Positions 16,280 to 28,088 of a DNA stretch of 64,000 bases are shown piece after piece; positions within the stretch are counted from its first letter, which is position 1, and each line of letters opens with the position of its first letter. The stretch spans positions 12,807,594-12,871,593 of the forward strand of contig CM012955.1 of NCBI GenBank assembly GCA_000181795.3, read 5' to 3'. Position numbers and translations under genes: made by a program. The notes beneath the pieces were generated by a model, which was not told the origin of the DNA, made no database searches, and saw only the letters and a program-made list of their open reading frames with translations. This DNA is from Trichinella spiralis. Taxonomy: Eukaryota; Nematoda; Enoplea; Trichinellida; Trichinellidae.

Positions 16280-17518
16280 ATGTTGTTAACGCGAATTTTC
16301 AACGTTCGGACGTTTGTTATTCGTAAATCGAATTCTGCCATCGGCGTTTCGGCCCAGCAGCCGACCAGTGACGAAAGTGGAGATTGCCTGGATGCGATCA
16401 GTCGTTCCGGCTTGGGGGTACGTAGGCGGTGGATGTTCGACAAGTTGAACGGCAGGAAAAAGCTGCTCTTGGATAGTCGCAAGGCTAAATTCCGCATCTG
16501 CTCTTACAACGTGCTCAGCCAGACGATCATGGAGCGCACCATGCATTTGTACAGGAACTGCCAGCCGGAGAATTTGGTCTGGTCAAATCGTTGGCAGCGG
16601 CTGAGTATGGAATTCGAAAGCATCGACGCCGATCTGTTCTGCTTGCAAGAAGTGCAAGACATGCACTATGGGAACTATTTTATGCAGTATTTCGCTGAAA
16701 AGGGATTTGACGGCTTGTACAAGCGTTGTACCGGTACAAAGCCGGACGGCTGTGCAATATTCTGGCGTTTGTCCAAATTTTCATTGGTCAGTCACGACGC
16801 CGTTGATTATCACGTACCGAACAGCTCGCTTGACCGTGACAATGTTGGCTTGATTGCTTCGCTGCGATTGCAAGACGGCGACGAAAAGCAGCGGCTTGTC
16901 GTTGCCAATACACATCTCTTGTACAACTGCGCCAGGGGAGATATTAAATTGGGCCAATTGGCCCTGCTGTTGGCGCACCTTCAGCTGATGGCTGGCAACG
17001 GCGACGGAGATGAACCGTTCGAACCGTTGCTGTTGTGCGGCGATTTGAATTCCACCCCTCAGTCGCCGCTCATTTCCCTGCTCAAGCAGGGTAAGCTTCG
17101 GTTGGAAAGATTGCACAGCGGTCAAGTGTCTGGTCAAGGCTCGCCGGTCATTGGTCCGTTGCTCCCTCGGCCATTGTTGCCGGCCCATTTGAACATTTAC
17201 GAACCAACGTGCACATTTCAACAACATCATCAGCGACAACATTACGGCAAACCAGCTGTCATTGGACACCGTATACCTTTCAAATCATCCTATAAATTCC
17301 CAGCTGGAGAGGCGAGCCGTTGGATCAGCTTTTTGTCCAGCTGTGATTCAGCTATGGTCGATCATATTTTTTACGCTTCATCCAGATTGCATTGTATTCG
17401 TTATTCAAGCTTACTCAGTCCTGATCAAGTGATTTCCAGTGTCGGCTTTTTGCCAAACGCTTACTGCGGTTCTGATCACTTGCCAGTTATATCCGATTTT
17501 TACTATTTTTTCAAATAA
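16280..17518 (+). CDS. ANGEL/CCR4-type endonuclease/exonuclease/phosphatase (EEP) domain protein, single exon
   Basis: A 412-residue intronless frame starts at ATG 16280, preceded by in-frame TTG codons but no earlier ATG. The EEP fold motifs are all visible: ICSYNVLSQ (first strand with metal-binding Asn), FCLQEVQD (catalytic Glu), NTHLLYN, LLLCGDLNSTPQSPL (catalytic Asp and Asn) and the C-terminal SDHLPVISDF (catalytic Asp-His). Family members are ANGEL1/2 and CCR4-like proteins that act on RNA 3' ends; ANGEL2 has 2',3'-cyclic phosphatase activity. The arrangement RICSYNVLSQ...LYRNCQPENLVWSNRWQRL is closest to ANGEL. The Arg-rich N-terminus (about residues 1-20) could be a mitochondrial presequence, which is an inference. 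The GC content of the coding region is clearly higher than that of its flanks. Confidence 0.85.
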   Translation: MLLTRIFNVRTFVIRKSNSAIGVSAQQPTSDESGDCLDAISRSGLGVRRRWMFDKLNGRKKLLLDSRKAKFRICSYNVLSQTIMERTMHLYRNCQPENLVWSNRWQRLSMEFESIDADLFCLQEVQDMHYGNYFMQYFAEKGFDGLYKRCTGTKPDGCAIFWRLSKFSLVSHDAVDYHVPNSSLDRDNVGLIASLRLQDGDEKQRLVVANTHLLYNCARGDIKLGQLALLLAHLQLMAGNGDGDEPFEPLLLCGDLNSTPQSPLISLLKQGKLRLERLHSGQVSGQGSPVIGPLLPRPLLPAHLNIYEPTCTFQQHHQRQHYGKPAVIGHRIPFKSSYKFPAGEASRWISFLSSCDSAMVDHIFYASSRLHCIRYSSLLSPDQVISSVGFLPNAYCGSDHLPVISDFYYFFK

Positions 17519-18617
17519 ACCTCACTATTGATATTCCACTTAAATTTATTTCATTCTTGGCACTCCTATTACCTCTTTATTCTCATCTCTCTCTCTCTCA
17601 TATGTTTGTATATCTGCATAGTTGAGTGCAGTTACTTTGTTATTATTGTTGTACCGAAAATTCCCATTACCATTATTTGCTGGTATTTCATTTTCGACAT
17701 AAAAGAACCACTTATTTTATGTTTTACAAGATCACACCAATGCAATTACGCCATAACTATGCAATCAGAAGCTATCCAATGAAAACTCGACTTTTTGCCA
17801 ACCAATAGGAAAGCAACCCCAAAAATTTCACTTATTAAGGCTATCCCAGCTTTCCCTCTCTTACTGCAATTGCAACTCACTTGAAGCACACAAAACAGAG
17901 TGTAATTAATCAATTCTAACAGTCAACTTGAGCAATATTGACTTCTGATTTGTCAACAAAATCATGCTTTTTTCCCTTTTTAAACATTATTGAAAAATGC
18001 CGCTTTTGTTAAAAAGAACCGTCTCATTGAAACAAACAATTTATTGATATCAAATCCCAATACCGTATAACTGAATTGTGATCACAGCAAAAAAAAGTAG
18101 CAATTTCTCATCCTCTCTTTTCGTGTTACCTCATCAAAATGCTAAACGGAATATATCTCATCGGAATACAAACAATCACTCGACGTCGTCATAATTATCA
18201 TTGCTGTGAACAAGAAGCAATGCAACAGATGAACCACGAAGTATAATTTCTGACAACACTGTCCAAAGGACACACAATACAATGAGGAGGGCAAACTTTT
18301 TGTTTGTAATTTTGTTTTCATCTGAAATACCAAAAAAACATGCACTGGGAAAATTATTTAGCAAGAACTTTGAACTGAAGCACGTTTCCTCCAAAATATA
18401 AGAAAACAAAGACGTTGCCACTCCAACAACATCAATATCACGGGTCCATAGATGTTCCAAAAACAAACTGAATCAATTCGAACGGTTGGTTAAGTGGCAA
18501 ATACGAATGTTGTGGAAACATCGGTAAACAAGATAAAATATTACTGATCACTACAACAGCTACGCATGTTTAAATGAGAAAAATATTCAAATTATGGGAT
18601 GTGGCGTTGTTTGTTAA
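17519..18617. other. Convergent intergenic region
   Basis: This lies between the 3' ends of the EEP nuclease (+) and the lamin gene (-). A short CT-rich run occurs near 17587. No gene is recognised. Confidence 0.55.
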
Positions 18618-21600
18618 TCACATAACACTGCAACGTTGGTCGGTTCCCTGTAAATGGAAATGAAAATTTTCAAAAAAATGCACAAGTATATATAAATAAT
18701 TACAATCCTCACTTCCAGTCCGTAGTCAAATGGATCACCAGTGCGAAACGTCGTTCTTTCTGAACGGCTGCTTTTCACAGATTCACGCCAAGCTACTTCC
18801 TGAAAAAATTATACCAATACATATACATATACATATACATATATATGATCAATATGTCTTAGCGTAAATTAAACCTCATCTTGTGGATTCACTACAGAAG
18901 TACGAATGCGATTTCCAACTGGCCAATGTTGATTCTTCATCACCAAATCCGATGGTGGATTATGCTGCACGCCAGCATTTGCGCTCCATACCTGAAAAAA
19001 TATTACACACTTGCAATTCCAATAATATAATTGAATGTTTCAAATTATACAGTAAGCTGTTTTCCTGGTTTCATCACAAGTTTTGGATGAAATTTATACG
19101 TCACTTCACGATCCGTGCCAGCTCGAACAACGCTCCATCCGTTCAAAGACAAATCCTAAAGAAAAAAAAGAATTTATAGAAAAAATATACTGCTTTGCAC
19201 TTTTATTTCCACTTACCTTTGAACTTTTGTTATTCAATTTCACAAATAATCCATCCACATCGTGATCAATAATTTCAATATCACCGATACATTCCGAATT
19301 GGTCTAAATAAATAAATAAATTGAATTACAACAGCTTATTTTGAATATTGAAAATAAAAATTCACCTCATAAGTTGCGTAAACTTCGGTCTCTCGTTCAT
19401 GCAAAATACGCCTCTTCTTAGGACGCACAGCGGGTGATTCAGAACCTGGAGGTGGAGGTGTCGGTGATAAGTGCAGCCTATTTTAATATATATATATATA
19501 TATATCCACTTCAATAAAGAGACAAAATAATAAAAAGATCCATATACCTTTTCTCTTCTCCTTCCAAAAGTCGTCTGTACGCTTCAATTTCAACACTAAG
19601 TTGCACTTTGATATCCATCAGATCTTTATATTGCTGAATCATTAAAGCAATTTCGTCACGCAGTTGTCGAATTTCCGTATCGCGACTGGACAAACGTGCG
19701 TACATTTCATCGTGCAAACGGGTATAGCGAGATTCCAATTCACGATTTTTCTTTTCCAAATTAGCAACCTAGCAACAAAATACAACCGCTTAAAAATAAC
19801 AAACAAACAAACATCGCAATCAGCAAAACAACAAATCGTACCATTTCTTCGTATTTTGCACGTTCGGTTTCAAAATATGAAAGCTGACTGTTGGCTCTAC
19901 CGAGCTCTTCTCTGGCAGTGTTCGCAGAATCTCGATTTCGTTCTGCCGATTCTCGCAATGTTTGCATCTATGATAAAACAATTCACATTTAAGAAAAAAA
20001 ATTTTTTTTTTCCTATGAAAACCACAACGTCAACACGGTAATAAAAATTATCAATCGGTATACCTTAGAGTCGTACATGTCTTCAATTTCTTTGCGACTT
20101 ATTTTTATTTTCTCATCCAACTGTTCGCGCATCAACTGCAACGCTTCTTGCAGTTTTTGCTTGTAATCTTCCTCTAATTCGTGATTAATTTCAGTAATTT
20201 CTATTTGTCGGCGGTGTCGAGTTTCTTCAATTTCCTACAGGAGGCAATGATTTCACATAAAAAATACCGTAAGTATTCTTGTATAAAGAAAAAAAGAAAA
20301 AGCATACCTTCTCATACAACTGCTTGTTAAATGCCAACTGCTCGCGAAGGGATTGAACCTTGTTCTCCAAGTCAACTCGAGTCAGTGCTTCTGCGTCGTG
20401 CTTTTTCTGCACATTTGCCAATTGTGAAGTCAAGCTATCACATTCTTCACAAAGTTTCTGCAAGTTTTCATTGTGAAATAGAATTCGACTAAATTATAAT
20501 TTTTCTTCAATTACCTTCGCCTCATTTTCCCAGTGCTTACGCTGAGCTTCGCTTGCGTTCAACCTCGTAGTGAGATCTTGAACTTGACCATCAAGCTGAG
20601 CTCTACGTTCTTCACACTCTTGCAGATGACGTTCCAATCTTTCCACCCTGTCGTTAAACATCAACTTTAATAATTTTATAAGGAAATTCAATATTTAAAC
20701 TTTTGAAATAAAAAAATTTTAATTTAATTAACTTTACATCACGCAAAACTTCAAACTCTGAATCAGTCGAAATTATCATACAAACGTCGAAACATTTTTG
20801 AACTTCAAAAATATGCCAAAAATGATATACATACAGCCCTCAACTTTCTGACCTTGAACACTGCTGACATGCTACCATAACCTTGACACATCACTAGTTG
20901 CAATTTTTCGTAAAAGAAAAAAAAACAATGCATAACTCTTTATGAAACTTTTTCCTTCAAAAAAAAGGTTCAAAATCAATTCCAATGCACTTCAATACAG
21001 CTATTGCATCTGACGATCGCACAACAAAAAACGCTACTTTACGAATAGTTTCAAACGTTTCAGAAGATTATGAAAAGTATTAATCAAAGCAATATTAAAA
21101 CCGCTGCTCACACCGATCAACCGCCGTCAAAACTATAGGCATTGATTTGGCGAGCGTCCAAAGTAAACAACGGAAAAAGCAGCGCGCGCGTCAGCAAAAC
21201 TAATAAAAGAAAGCCAGTAGGTGTTCGAATTAAAATGGGTCATAAAATCGGCAAGGGGTAAACAACGTTTGGTCGAACCTTTGCTATGAAAAAATGCATT
21301 GATGATAACTGGTCACATTAAACTGCTCAACGCAGCCTACACAAAATGAGTCATTTACCGGAATGAAAAAAAACCAAATCCAATTTTAAAAGCCACAATA
21401 AACCTAAGGAAATATCACATTAACCAGTACGTATACACATAGAATTTATTAACAATTACCTAAGTATACACAAAGGACTGCTCAAATATAGATATAACTA
21501 AAATTATTCACCAATTCAACTTATTCAACATGTAAAACGACCCAATAAATTAAAAAATGAACAAAAACTTATAGAAGCATAACAAATAATCGTTCTACAT

Positions 21601-22169
21601 AATATTTAGCTAAATTAAGAAAGAAAACTGAAAGAGTTGTTAATCCAGATGTAATTACTCTTTGTTGCAACGCTATCATTCACCAAAAACCTTTATAAGA
21701 CTATCAACAAACTGATCAAACTAGACATTAAATTCAAATAGTAAAATACATACTTTGTTTGTAATTCATCCATATAGGTCATATTTTTGTTCAATTCAAG
21801 GAAAGCTCGGGCCTTCGCTTTCGAGCATTCATCAAGCAGGCGTCGAGCTTCCGCCAATTCGCGTTCATACGTGTCTCGAAGAGAATTCCGTTCTTTAGAA
21901 ACAATATCTTCAGTGTTACGGATGCTCAACGATAAACGTTGGTTCTCCGCTTCTAATTGCCTGACACGTTCAATGTATTGTGCCAAACGATCGTTCAGAT
22001 GTTGTAATTGATGCTTTTCTTGTAATCGCGACTGGCAGGTTGGTGTCAATGGCGATTCACTAGATGTTTGTTCTGCTGATGTAGTCCGCACACTAGGAGT
22101 ATTCGGACTACTAGATGATTCCGACTGGATATAGGACATTTGTGTAGTACGACGAACCGATCTTGACAT
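18618..22169 (-). CDS. LMN1: Nuclear lamin (B-type, with CaaX box)
   Basis: The start is at 22169 (MSRSVRRTTQMSY). Exons, in transcript order, fall at about 22169-21755, 20653-20515, 20460-20310, 20236-20064, 19967-19842, 19769-19549, 19479-19366, 19303-19218, 19155-19046, 18993-18874, 18800-18715 and 18648-18618. The head is followed by the intermediate-filament rod start LNDRLAQYIERVRQLEAEN and ends with the conserved rod end VEIEAYRRLLEGEEKR. Then come a nuclear localisation signal (RPKKRR, exon at 19479), the lamin-tail Ig domain (SLNGWSVVRAG, KFHPK, NPPSDLVMKNQHWPVGN) and a C-terminal CSVM CaaX motif directing farnesylation. Lamin forms the meshwork under the inner nuclear membrane. The largest intron (about 1.1 kb) follows the first exon. 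The family and type are clear; a few exon edges may be off by some bases. Confidence 0.95.
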
Positions 22170-22904
22170 AGCTGATACTTCCTCCGAAAGAAATAAAATC
22201 TACAAGGAACTAGACGCTAATGCCGACAAAACTATAAACAACCTTCGAATCATCATCTGTAATTACAGTACTCCTGAATTTTGTAATTAAAGATTTTTGG
22301 AATTTTATTCACAATTGATGCATGGGATATTTGATAAAAATTTGGTTAAAATTTTTTTGATAAAAATTTGCTACTTCTGAAAACATTTTTTCAAAAAAAT
22401 GCGTTCTCGACCTTACAATGGTGTTACATAGGCTCTAAAATTTCATTGACTATCAGAGATTATATTTGTAATGTGAATTATATTAATTTAAAGAATGATA
22501 TTTTAATATATTAAATTCATACAGATGCTATTATTACACTACTTAAAGTCATTCTGTAAAAGTGAAAGTTGCGGTGCATTGTCAAATACAAAAATAGTAA
22601 TAATTGAAAAATAATAAAAAATATATGATCAAATTTTATAAGAATAATCCCGAAACAAGTTCATCTGTTATTTCAAATGGTGACCTAGTTTACAACAGAT
22701 CTTGGCACGAAGGTATGATATGAATAAAAACTGAAAATATTTATATTTCATTAAATTATAATTCAAATGAAGTTTGATTTAATTTACGCAATTCCAAGAG
22801 AACAAATATATTATTTAAATTGCTATGCCAATCACTTGCTTTATGGTATACTGTACGATGACTCATTGCTTCAAGGAAATCTAAAAGTGTTATATTCTGT
22901 TGAA
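22170..22904. other. Divergent intergenic region between lamin and CHMP1
   Basis: About 0.7 kb of AT-rich DNA lies between two divergently transcribed genes. It is presumably a shared promoter region, but no specific element is recognised. Confidence 0.5.
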
Positions 22905-24214
22905 ATGTCGGCCGTTATTGAAAGTGAGTCCTTATACATGTTTAGATTAAAGGTTACTTCTATCATAATGCATTTTATTTTATTTATTGTGCATGATATA
23001 AATCTAAAGTTGTTGCCCTGACAACTAAGCAATTGCATGTATATTCACTTTTCTGCATTCTGTATTTTTAATGTAAATGTAACTGAAACTGCGAAAGTGT
23101 AGGCTTTTTCTGAATTATGTAATGAAAAATTATGATTTTAAGGCTAGTTTAAAAAGTTATGATTAACATCTTAAATTATGTTTTGTCATTTGATTTACTT
23201 TTTTGGTATTTGTTTTTTGATAGTTATTGATAATGAAGTATTGTTTGATGGGAAAGTGTAATGTCAGGTAATTTTATTGCACATTTTTAATGGTAATTTA
23301 ATGTTATGTTACGTGTGAAATTTAGTCATTTTAGTGATATTTTTTATAGATCACCTGTTTAATTTGAAATTCGCTTCGAAAGAGTTGCTGCGCAACGCAA
23401 AGAAATGTGATAAAGAGGAAAAGCAGGAGAAAACGAAATTGCGAAATGTAATTATTTTATTAAGGAATATTTTTCATTACGGTTAAATGCTTTTCAGGCT
23501 ATTCAAAAAGGCAATCTTGAATGTGCTCAAATACATGCTGAAAATGCTATTCGTAAGAAAAATGAAGGTTTGAATTACATGCGAATGAGTTCTCGCATTG
23601 ATGCAGTTGCAGCCCGGGTGCAAACTGCCTTAACTACAAAGAAGGTAGTAGTTTTCTCATTTTTGACAACTCCTGCAGTTAAATGAGATTACAGGTATCA
23701 AAATCTATGGCTGGCGTTGTAAAAGCGATGGATGCTGCAATGCGTTCCATGAATCTGGAAAAAGTAATATAAATTTGATTTATACATTATTATTTATTTA
23801 TTATATTTAATGATGCAGACATCACAGTTAATGGATAAATTTGAAACTGAATTTGTGAATTTGGACGTGCAGTCAGCGACAATGGAGAATGCAATGTCCG
23901 CAACTTCAACACTGAATGCCCCGCAAAATGAAGTTGACAAACTAATGCAACAAGTTGCAGATGAAGCAGGGTAAATTTAAAACATTTTTTAAGAAAATGT
24001 TACTTGAGTAATTGCTGTACATTTGGTTATTGTAGTTTGGAATTGAATATGCAGCTTCCAAGTGGTCAGATGAGCACAATTGTCGGTACATCTAAAAATT
24101 CAGCTGAACAGGTATTCGCAAACTTATCTTGATGTGAAAGAAAATTAGCCATGAAATAATTTTACATTTCAGGATGAACTTAGTCAGCGTTTGGCCAAAC
24201 TGCGACAAATTTAA
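22905..24214 (+). CDS. CHMP1: CHMP1, ESCRT-III subunit (Did2 homolog), 7 exons
   Basis: Exons 22905-22923, 23350-23447, 23498-23644, 23695-23763, 23819-23970, 24036-24111 and 24173-24214 join in phase to 200 residues, matching CHMP1 length. The tiny first exon encodes MSAVIE plus one base and joins [13 protein letters not shown]. Recognisable blocks are [85 protein letters not shown] and the C-terminal MIM1 motif [17 protein letters not shown]1 is a late-acting ESCRT-III subunit. Its MIM binds the MIT domains of VPS4 and of VTA1/LIP5, and the VTA1 gene lies 1.8 kb downstream on the same strand. The 3' flank contains a ~115-bp block shared with the VTA1 3' flank. Confidence 0.95.
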
Positions 24215-24348
24215 TAAATTCTACATTGTTATAACGTTATGTTGTTTACCAACGGCAGCCAGTTTTTATTCTGATTTTTGTAACTTCTGTTTATTCATTT
24301 TTTGAATAATTTGGAAAAATTAGAAAACCTTTCGCACGTGCTTCGTTT

Positions 24349-24463
24349 TATCAGAAAACAACATTATAAAATGTACATAATAAATATTTCATAATATTAC
24401 ATTTCCTGGTTGATTCTGGAAACGACGAAAATTGGCATTTTTCAAATAAGTTGTTTTTTGTTA
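24349..24463 (+). repeat. 3' flank block shared with VTA1 (copy 1)
   Basis: The stretch around ATAATAAATATTTCATAA through CATTTTTCAAATAA and GTTTTTTGTT closely matches 27798-27915. Both copies lie just downstream of a stop codon, after CHMP1 and after VTA1 respectively. By eye they are about 75-80% identical. It includes an AATAAA-type signal and may serve as a 3' UTR or poly(A) region. Confidence 0.7.
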
Positions 24464-25970
24464 TGAATTCAATGTTCAATTCATATTCCTATTAAAATAC
24501 AACCTTATTAACATTGTAAGTTTCAGTTATGTATACACAACCGTGCTGGCAAAATAGCATATAAGCATTTTCAAAGCAATGAGCAATGAGTGCTCAAGGA
24601 AATTCACGCTAAGCAGAAAGAACTGTTTGAAAATTTTTAAAAATGACTAAGGAGTTGACTGTATGAGTTATTTGTAAATAATTCAAAATCAAATTATGAA
24701 GTAGAATTCAATTTCATTTAGTTGGAGCAAGAAAGATAGTGAGCCAGCGGCTAAGATACAGTAAAGTGTTCGGTTCGAAAGTTTATATCTGGAATGTATC
24801 TTTCATTTTGAATTGCATTTTAAATACCTTTTGCAACATCTATTTTTCATTTGTCACTTTATCAACAATTCTAGATCAATCTGTGATATTTCTTGTTGAA
24901 ATGTTACCAATAAACAATTAATTCTAGTAGCTATTATCTGCTATTCGTTATGCATCTTATTGTAGTAGCCATTATTCATTTTCGGTTACCAGCTTATTAG
25001 AATATATTATGTATGCCTTAAGAGCTCTATATCAGTGAAAAAGAAAAAAACATTTAAAAAATATACAAGGGTTCCAGGAGACAAAAAATACATTTGGGGA
25101 TCCGCGAGGATAAAATTGTAGAGAAACGCTGCTTTAAACAGATGTGCTTCTGACATTTATTATCACGACAAGTGGCGACGGACGCTTCTGTTCCGTTGAG
25201 GTAGGGCAGTGAAATGAAAGCAGCCTCCGGTTGAACGGTTGACAGAAGAACAATAGAAGCAGAGTGGAAAACGAACACAGAAAAGAGTGCACCCAACCGT
25301 TACACGATCGAAGCAACAAAGATCTGACGAAGAGAGTTTTAATCCTTATTACTCGTGCTTATATTAACCCCAACGATGGAGCGTTGAATTGTTATAAGTA
25401 AACTGTATCTATTTGTCCACAGTTTTCCTGGATAGCTGTAAATATTGCTCACGGCTAATATTGACAGCAATCTGTTTACGGCGGAAATTTAAAGATCAGT
25501 GTGACATGCAATATGATGGAATTTCAAATTCGGCGCAAAGATTTTCAGTCAACTTTCAAACATGACTACCTGAAACGTAAATGAAGTAATGCATTGCCGC
25601 AAAGTGCTATAGTAAATTTTATGCCTTGGTTTTACAGATGTTTTAATTCAACTATTCTGCATTTCAAACAATTTCAAGAAAGTAACAGTGAAAATCAGAC
25701 TGTTTTATAGATATTTTTGATACAGATGTATAAAAATTTTATGTTGTTTTCAAAATTTAAACTTGATGTTATTGATACCAAGATTACTGTATTTGTTTAT
25801 ACTGTATTACTTCCTGCAAAGGTTGTTTAAATTTTTATTTATTTGATAGTTTCTCTCATTGTGGGAACTAGTTTAACATAATAATAGAAAACAGTTACTT
25901 TATTGAACATCTCAAATTTACTGTGAAAAATTTTCAAGAATAATTTTAGTTTACTCTTTGGAAAATTACA
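24464..25970. other. Intergenic DNA upstream of VTA1, partly repeated upstream of the VTA1-like genes
   Basis: Most of the stretch shows no gene. A patch at about 25080-25330 is clearly less AT-rich than its surroundings and looks foreign, but I could not define its ends. From about 25720 to 25970 the sequence matches the DNA upstream of both VTA1-like genes (for example TTACTGTATTTG, ATCTCAAATTTACTGTGAAAAA), so a common promoter region was duplicated with the genes. Confidence 0.55.
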
Positions 25971-27763
25971 ATGGGCACATTACCGGAAAAGTACAAATCG
26001 CTTGCACCTTATCTGAAAATAGCTGAAGATATGTCAGAGCGTGATGTTAACGTAGAATACTGGAGTATGTGATTATGTTAATTCATTTAATATAGTAAAC
26101 CATGAATTTCAGGTCTGTATTATTTTTCTCAGTCAGCTTTGCATATAGACAAAACTTCACCAGAATGTGTGTCCTTTGTGAATTCAAAGTTAAACTATCT
26201 GGAAAAGGTATTTTGATAGTTTGGAAAAAATCAGTTTTAGAGTTAATTTTTTTATTTAGCTTAAAGCTGAAAATAAAAGGAACGAATGTATATGCAACGA
26301 CGCTGCTGCGAAAGCTCATATTGAACGTGTGGCATTAACCATGTTTGAATATGCTGATAGATGTGATCGTTCTGGACTATTTTCAAAGTATTTCTCTTTT
26401 CAGAGCTGTAATAGTGCTTAACAAATATGTTTCAAATTTAGAAATGTCATTAAATCATTCTACACAGCTGCAAATTTAATCGACATGTTATCCCTTTTTG
26501 GTGAGCAAGACGAAAAGGTTAGTTGCTAAGTTGTTATTAATTTATCAACTGTAGATGTTTCACATTTTCATTTTTATGATTTTGAGGCTAACAGTTTTAA
26601 TGTATGAAAGAATTTCATAGTTTTCTAATGCTAGCAATTCATTTATTGAAGTAAGAAATGATATATAGTATAATGTTTATTGTTAGTTGAAATTGAATAA
26701 ATTTGTGTATTAAATCCTGTTCATCGGTCAGATACATTGTTGAAGGTGTATTTGCTTTTGTTGTAAAATGGGATGTTGAAATTCAAAGAAAAGATAAAAA
26801 TTTACGTAATTAAATATAGAAGTTCAATAATAATAATTCGTTTTTTGAATTCCATGTCTGAAATTCTTAAATAAACGTATTTTTTGTACTTTATTTCAAA
26901 TGGCGATGACTTTCTAATGTTTCAGTAAAATGTTTAATTTGCAAAGCAACAAACTTATGCATTAAAGTAGGCAACCTTTATTTAATCTGGATATGGATAT
27001 TGTTAAATATTTATTTTAATTTGTATGTAGATTTGGTTTTATTTTGAATTTAATATTGTTTCAATTTAGTTACTTGAAGCTCGAAAGTACGGCAGGTGGA
27101 AAGCTGCATATTTATTTAGCTGCTTGAAAAGCGGTGAGAAACCAATACCAGGACCGGTGGAGGAGAAGGAATTGCTGGACGAAGGTAAGACCATCATTAT
27201 CATTATGACCCTCTTTTGGAGAGATTAAAATTCATTTCAATTGAATAATTTACCGTATCTTTGGCAAATAAAATCGTTAAACAGTTTGCATTTTTTGCAA
27301 ATCATGTTGGATGGACAATTGTTTAATTTATTGGATTTCAATTTAGTAAAGTAGACAAATCATCAGTTTTTTGAAATTTTTATCCCAATTTGAATATGTT
27401 TTGAAGTTTTACTAAAATAAATTTTAGATCGTGATAAAGGTGGAACTGAAGTATCAGATGTTACTGAATTTGATAAGTGTACCAGAACCAGCAAGCCTGT
27501 TGAATCTCCCTTGAAAATTTCAGAATTTCCTGAAGACGATAGCTGTCAAGACTTAGGGATAGGTATGCTAATTGTTTTGCATTTTTGTGAAGATTAAAGT
27601 AAATATATTTTAAGAGGAGTCAGTTTTGAGATTTGAAGAATTTGCAAAAGCACAAAAATTTTGCAAATACGCTATAAATGCACTGGAGTACGAAGATGCT
27701 CAAACTGCTATTAAAAATATTGAGCAAGCGTTGGAATTGCTGCAGAAGTACAAGAAATATTGA
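25971..27763 (+). CDS. VTA1: VTA1/LIP5, VPS4 activator of the ESCRT pathway, 7 exons
   Basis: Exons 25971-26064, 26113-26207, 26260-26387, 26442-26517, 27070-27184, 27428-27562 and 27615-27763 give 263 residues, all GT-AG and in phase. The N-terminal half is the tandem MIT region: MGTLPEKYKSLAPYLKIAED, then SPEC, EYADRCDRSGLFSKNVIKSF and ARKYGRWKAAYLFSCLKSGE, matching the animal VTA1 pattern of YAD..DR.G.F.KN.IKSFYTA and RKYARWKATYI..CLKNGE. The linker is short (about 60 residues) compared with vertebrates. The C-terminal VSL domain is clear (FAKAQKFCKYAINALEYEDA) and is the part that binds and stimulates VPS4. Its MIT region binds CHMP1-type MIM motifs, and CHMP1 is the upstream neighbour. 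This is the conserved member of a three-gene family in the window. Confidence 0.93.
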
Positions 27764-27797
27764 ATTTTAGAAGAGCTGATTCTCAACTGCTTTTTTT

Positions 27798-27915
27798 TAT
27801 TAGAAAATACAATATGTGAAGTGTATATGATAAATATTTCATAACGCTACATTTTCTGTTTATGATTCTGAAACAGACGAAAACAGACATTTTTCAAATA
27901 ATCAGTTTTTTGTTC
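27798..27915 (+). repeat. 3' flank block shared with CHMP1 (copy 2)
   Basis: This matches 24349-24463 in order and orientation, beginning 35 bases after the VTA1 stop codon. The shared parts include ATAAATATTTCATAA and ACATTTTTCAAATAA. Confidence 0.7.
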
Positions 27916-28088
27916 TCAGTGTTCATACAAGGCTGTTGATTTGATTAAAATTTTATTTCACTCTGAAACATTAAAATGCAGTTTAGCAGCATAATCCAAA
28001 ATTATGATATTTAAAGCAGTCTCTAACAATCACGCGATGCAAAAAAAGATGACAACTTAAATTTCAGCAGTCCAATGAAACATACATT

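Noticed and set aside
24721-24800. Possible tRNA (B-box-like GGTTCGAAA)
   Set aside because: No matching acceptor stem, and no cloverleaf can be folded around it.
25080-25330. GC-richer patch that could be an LTR or other element fragment
   Set aside because: No paired ends, target duplication or coding part could be found, so no element is claimed.
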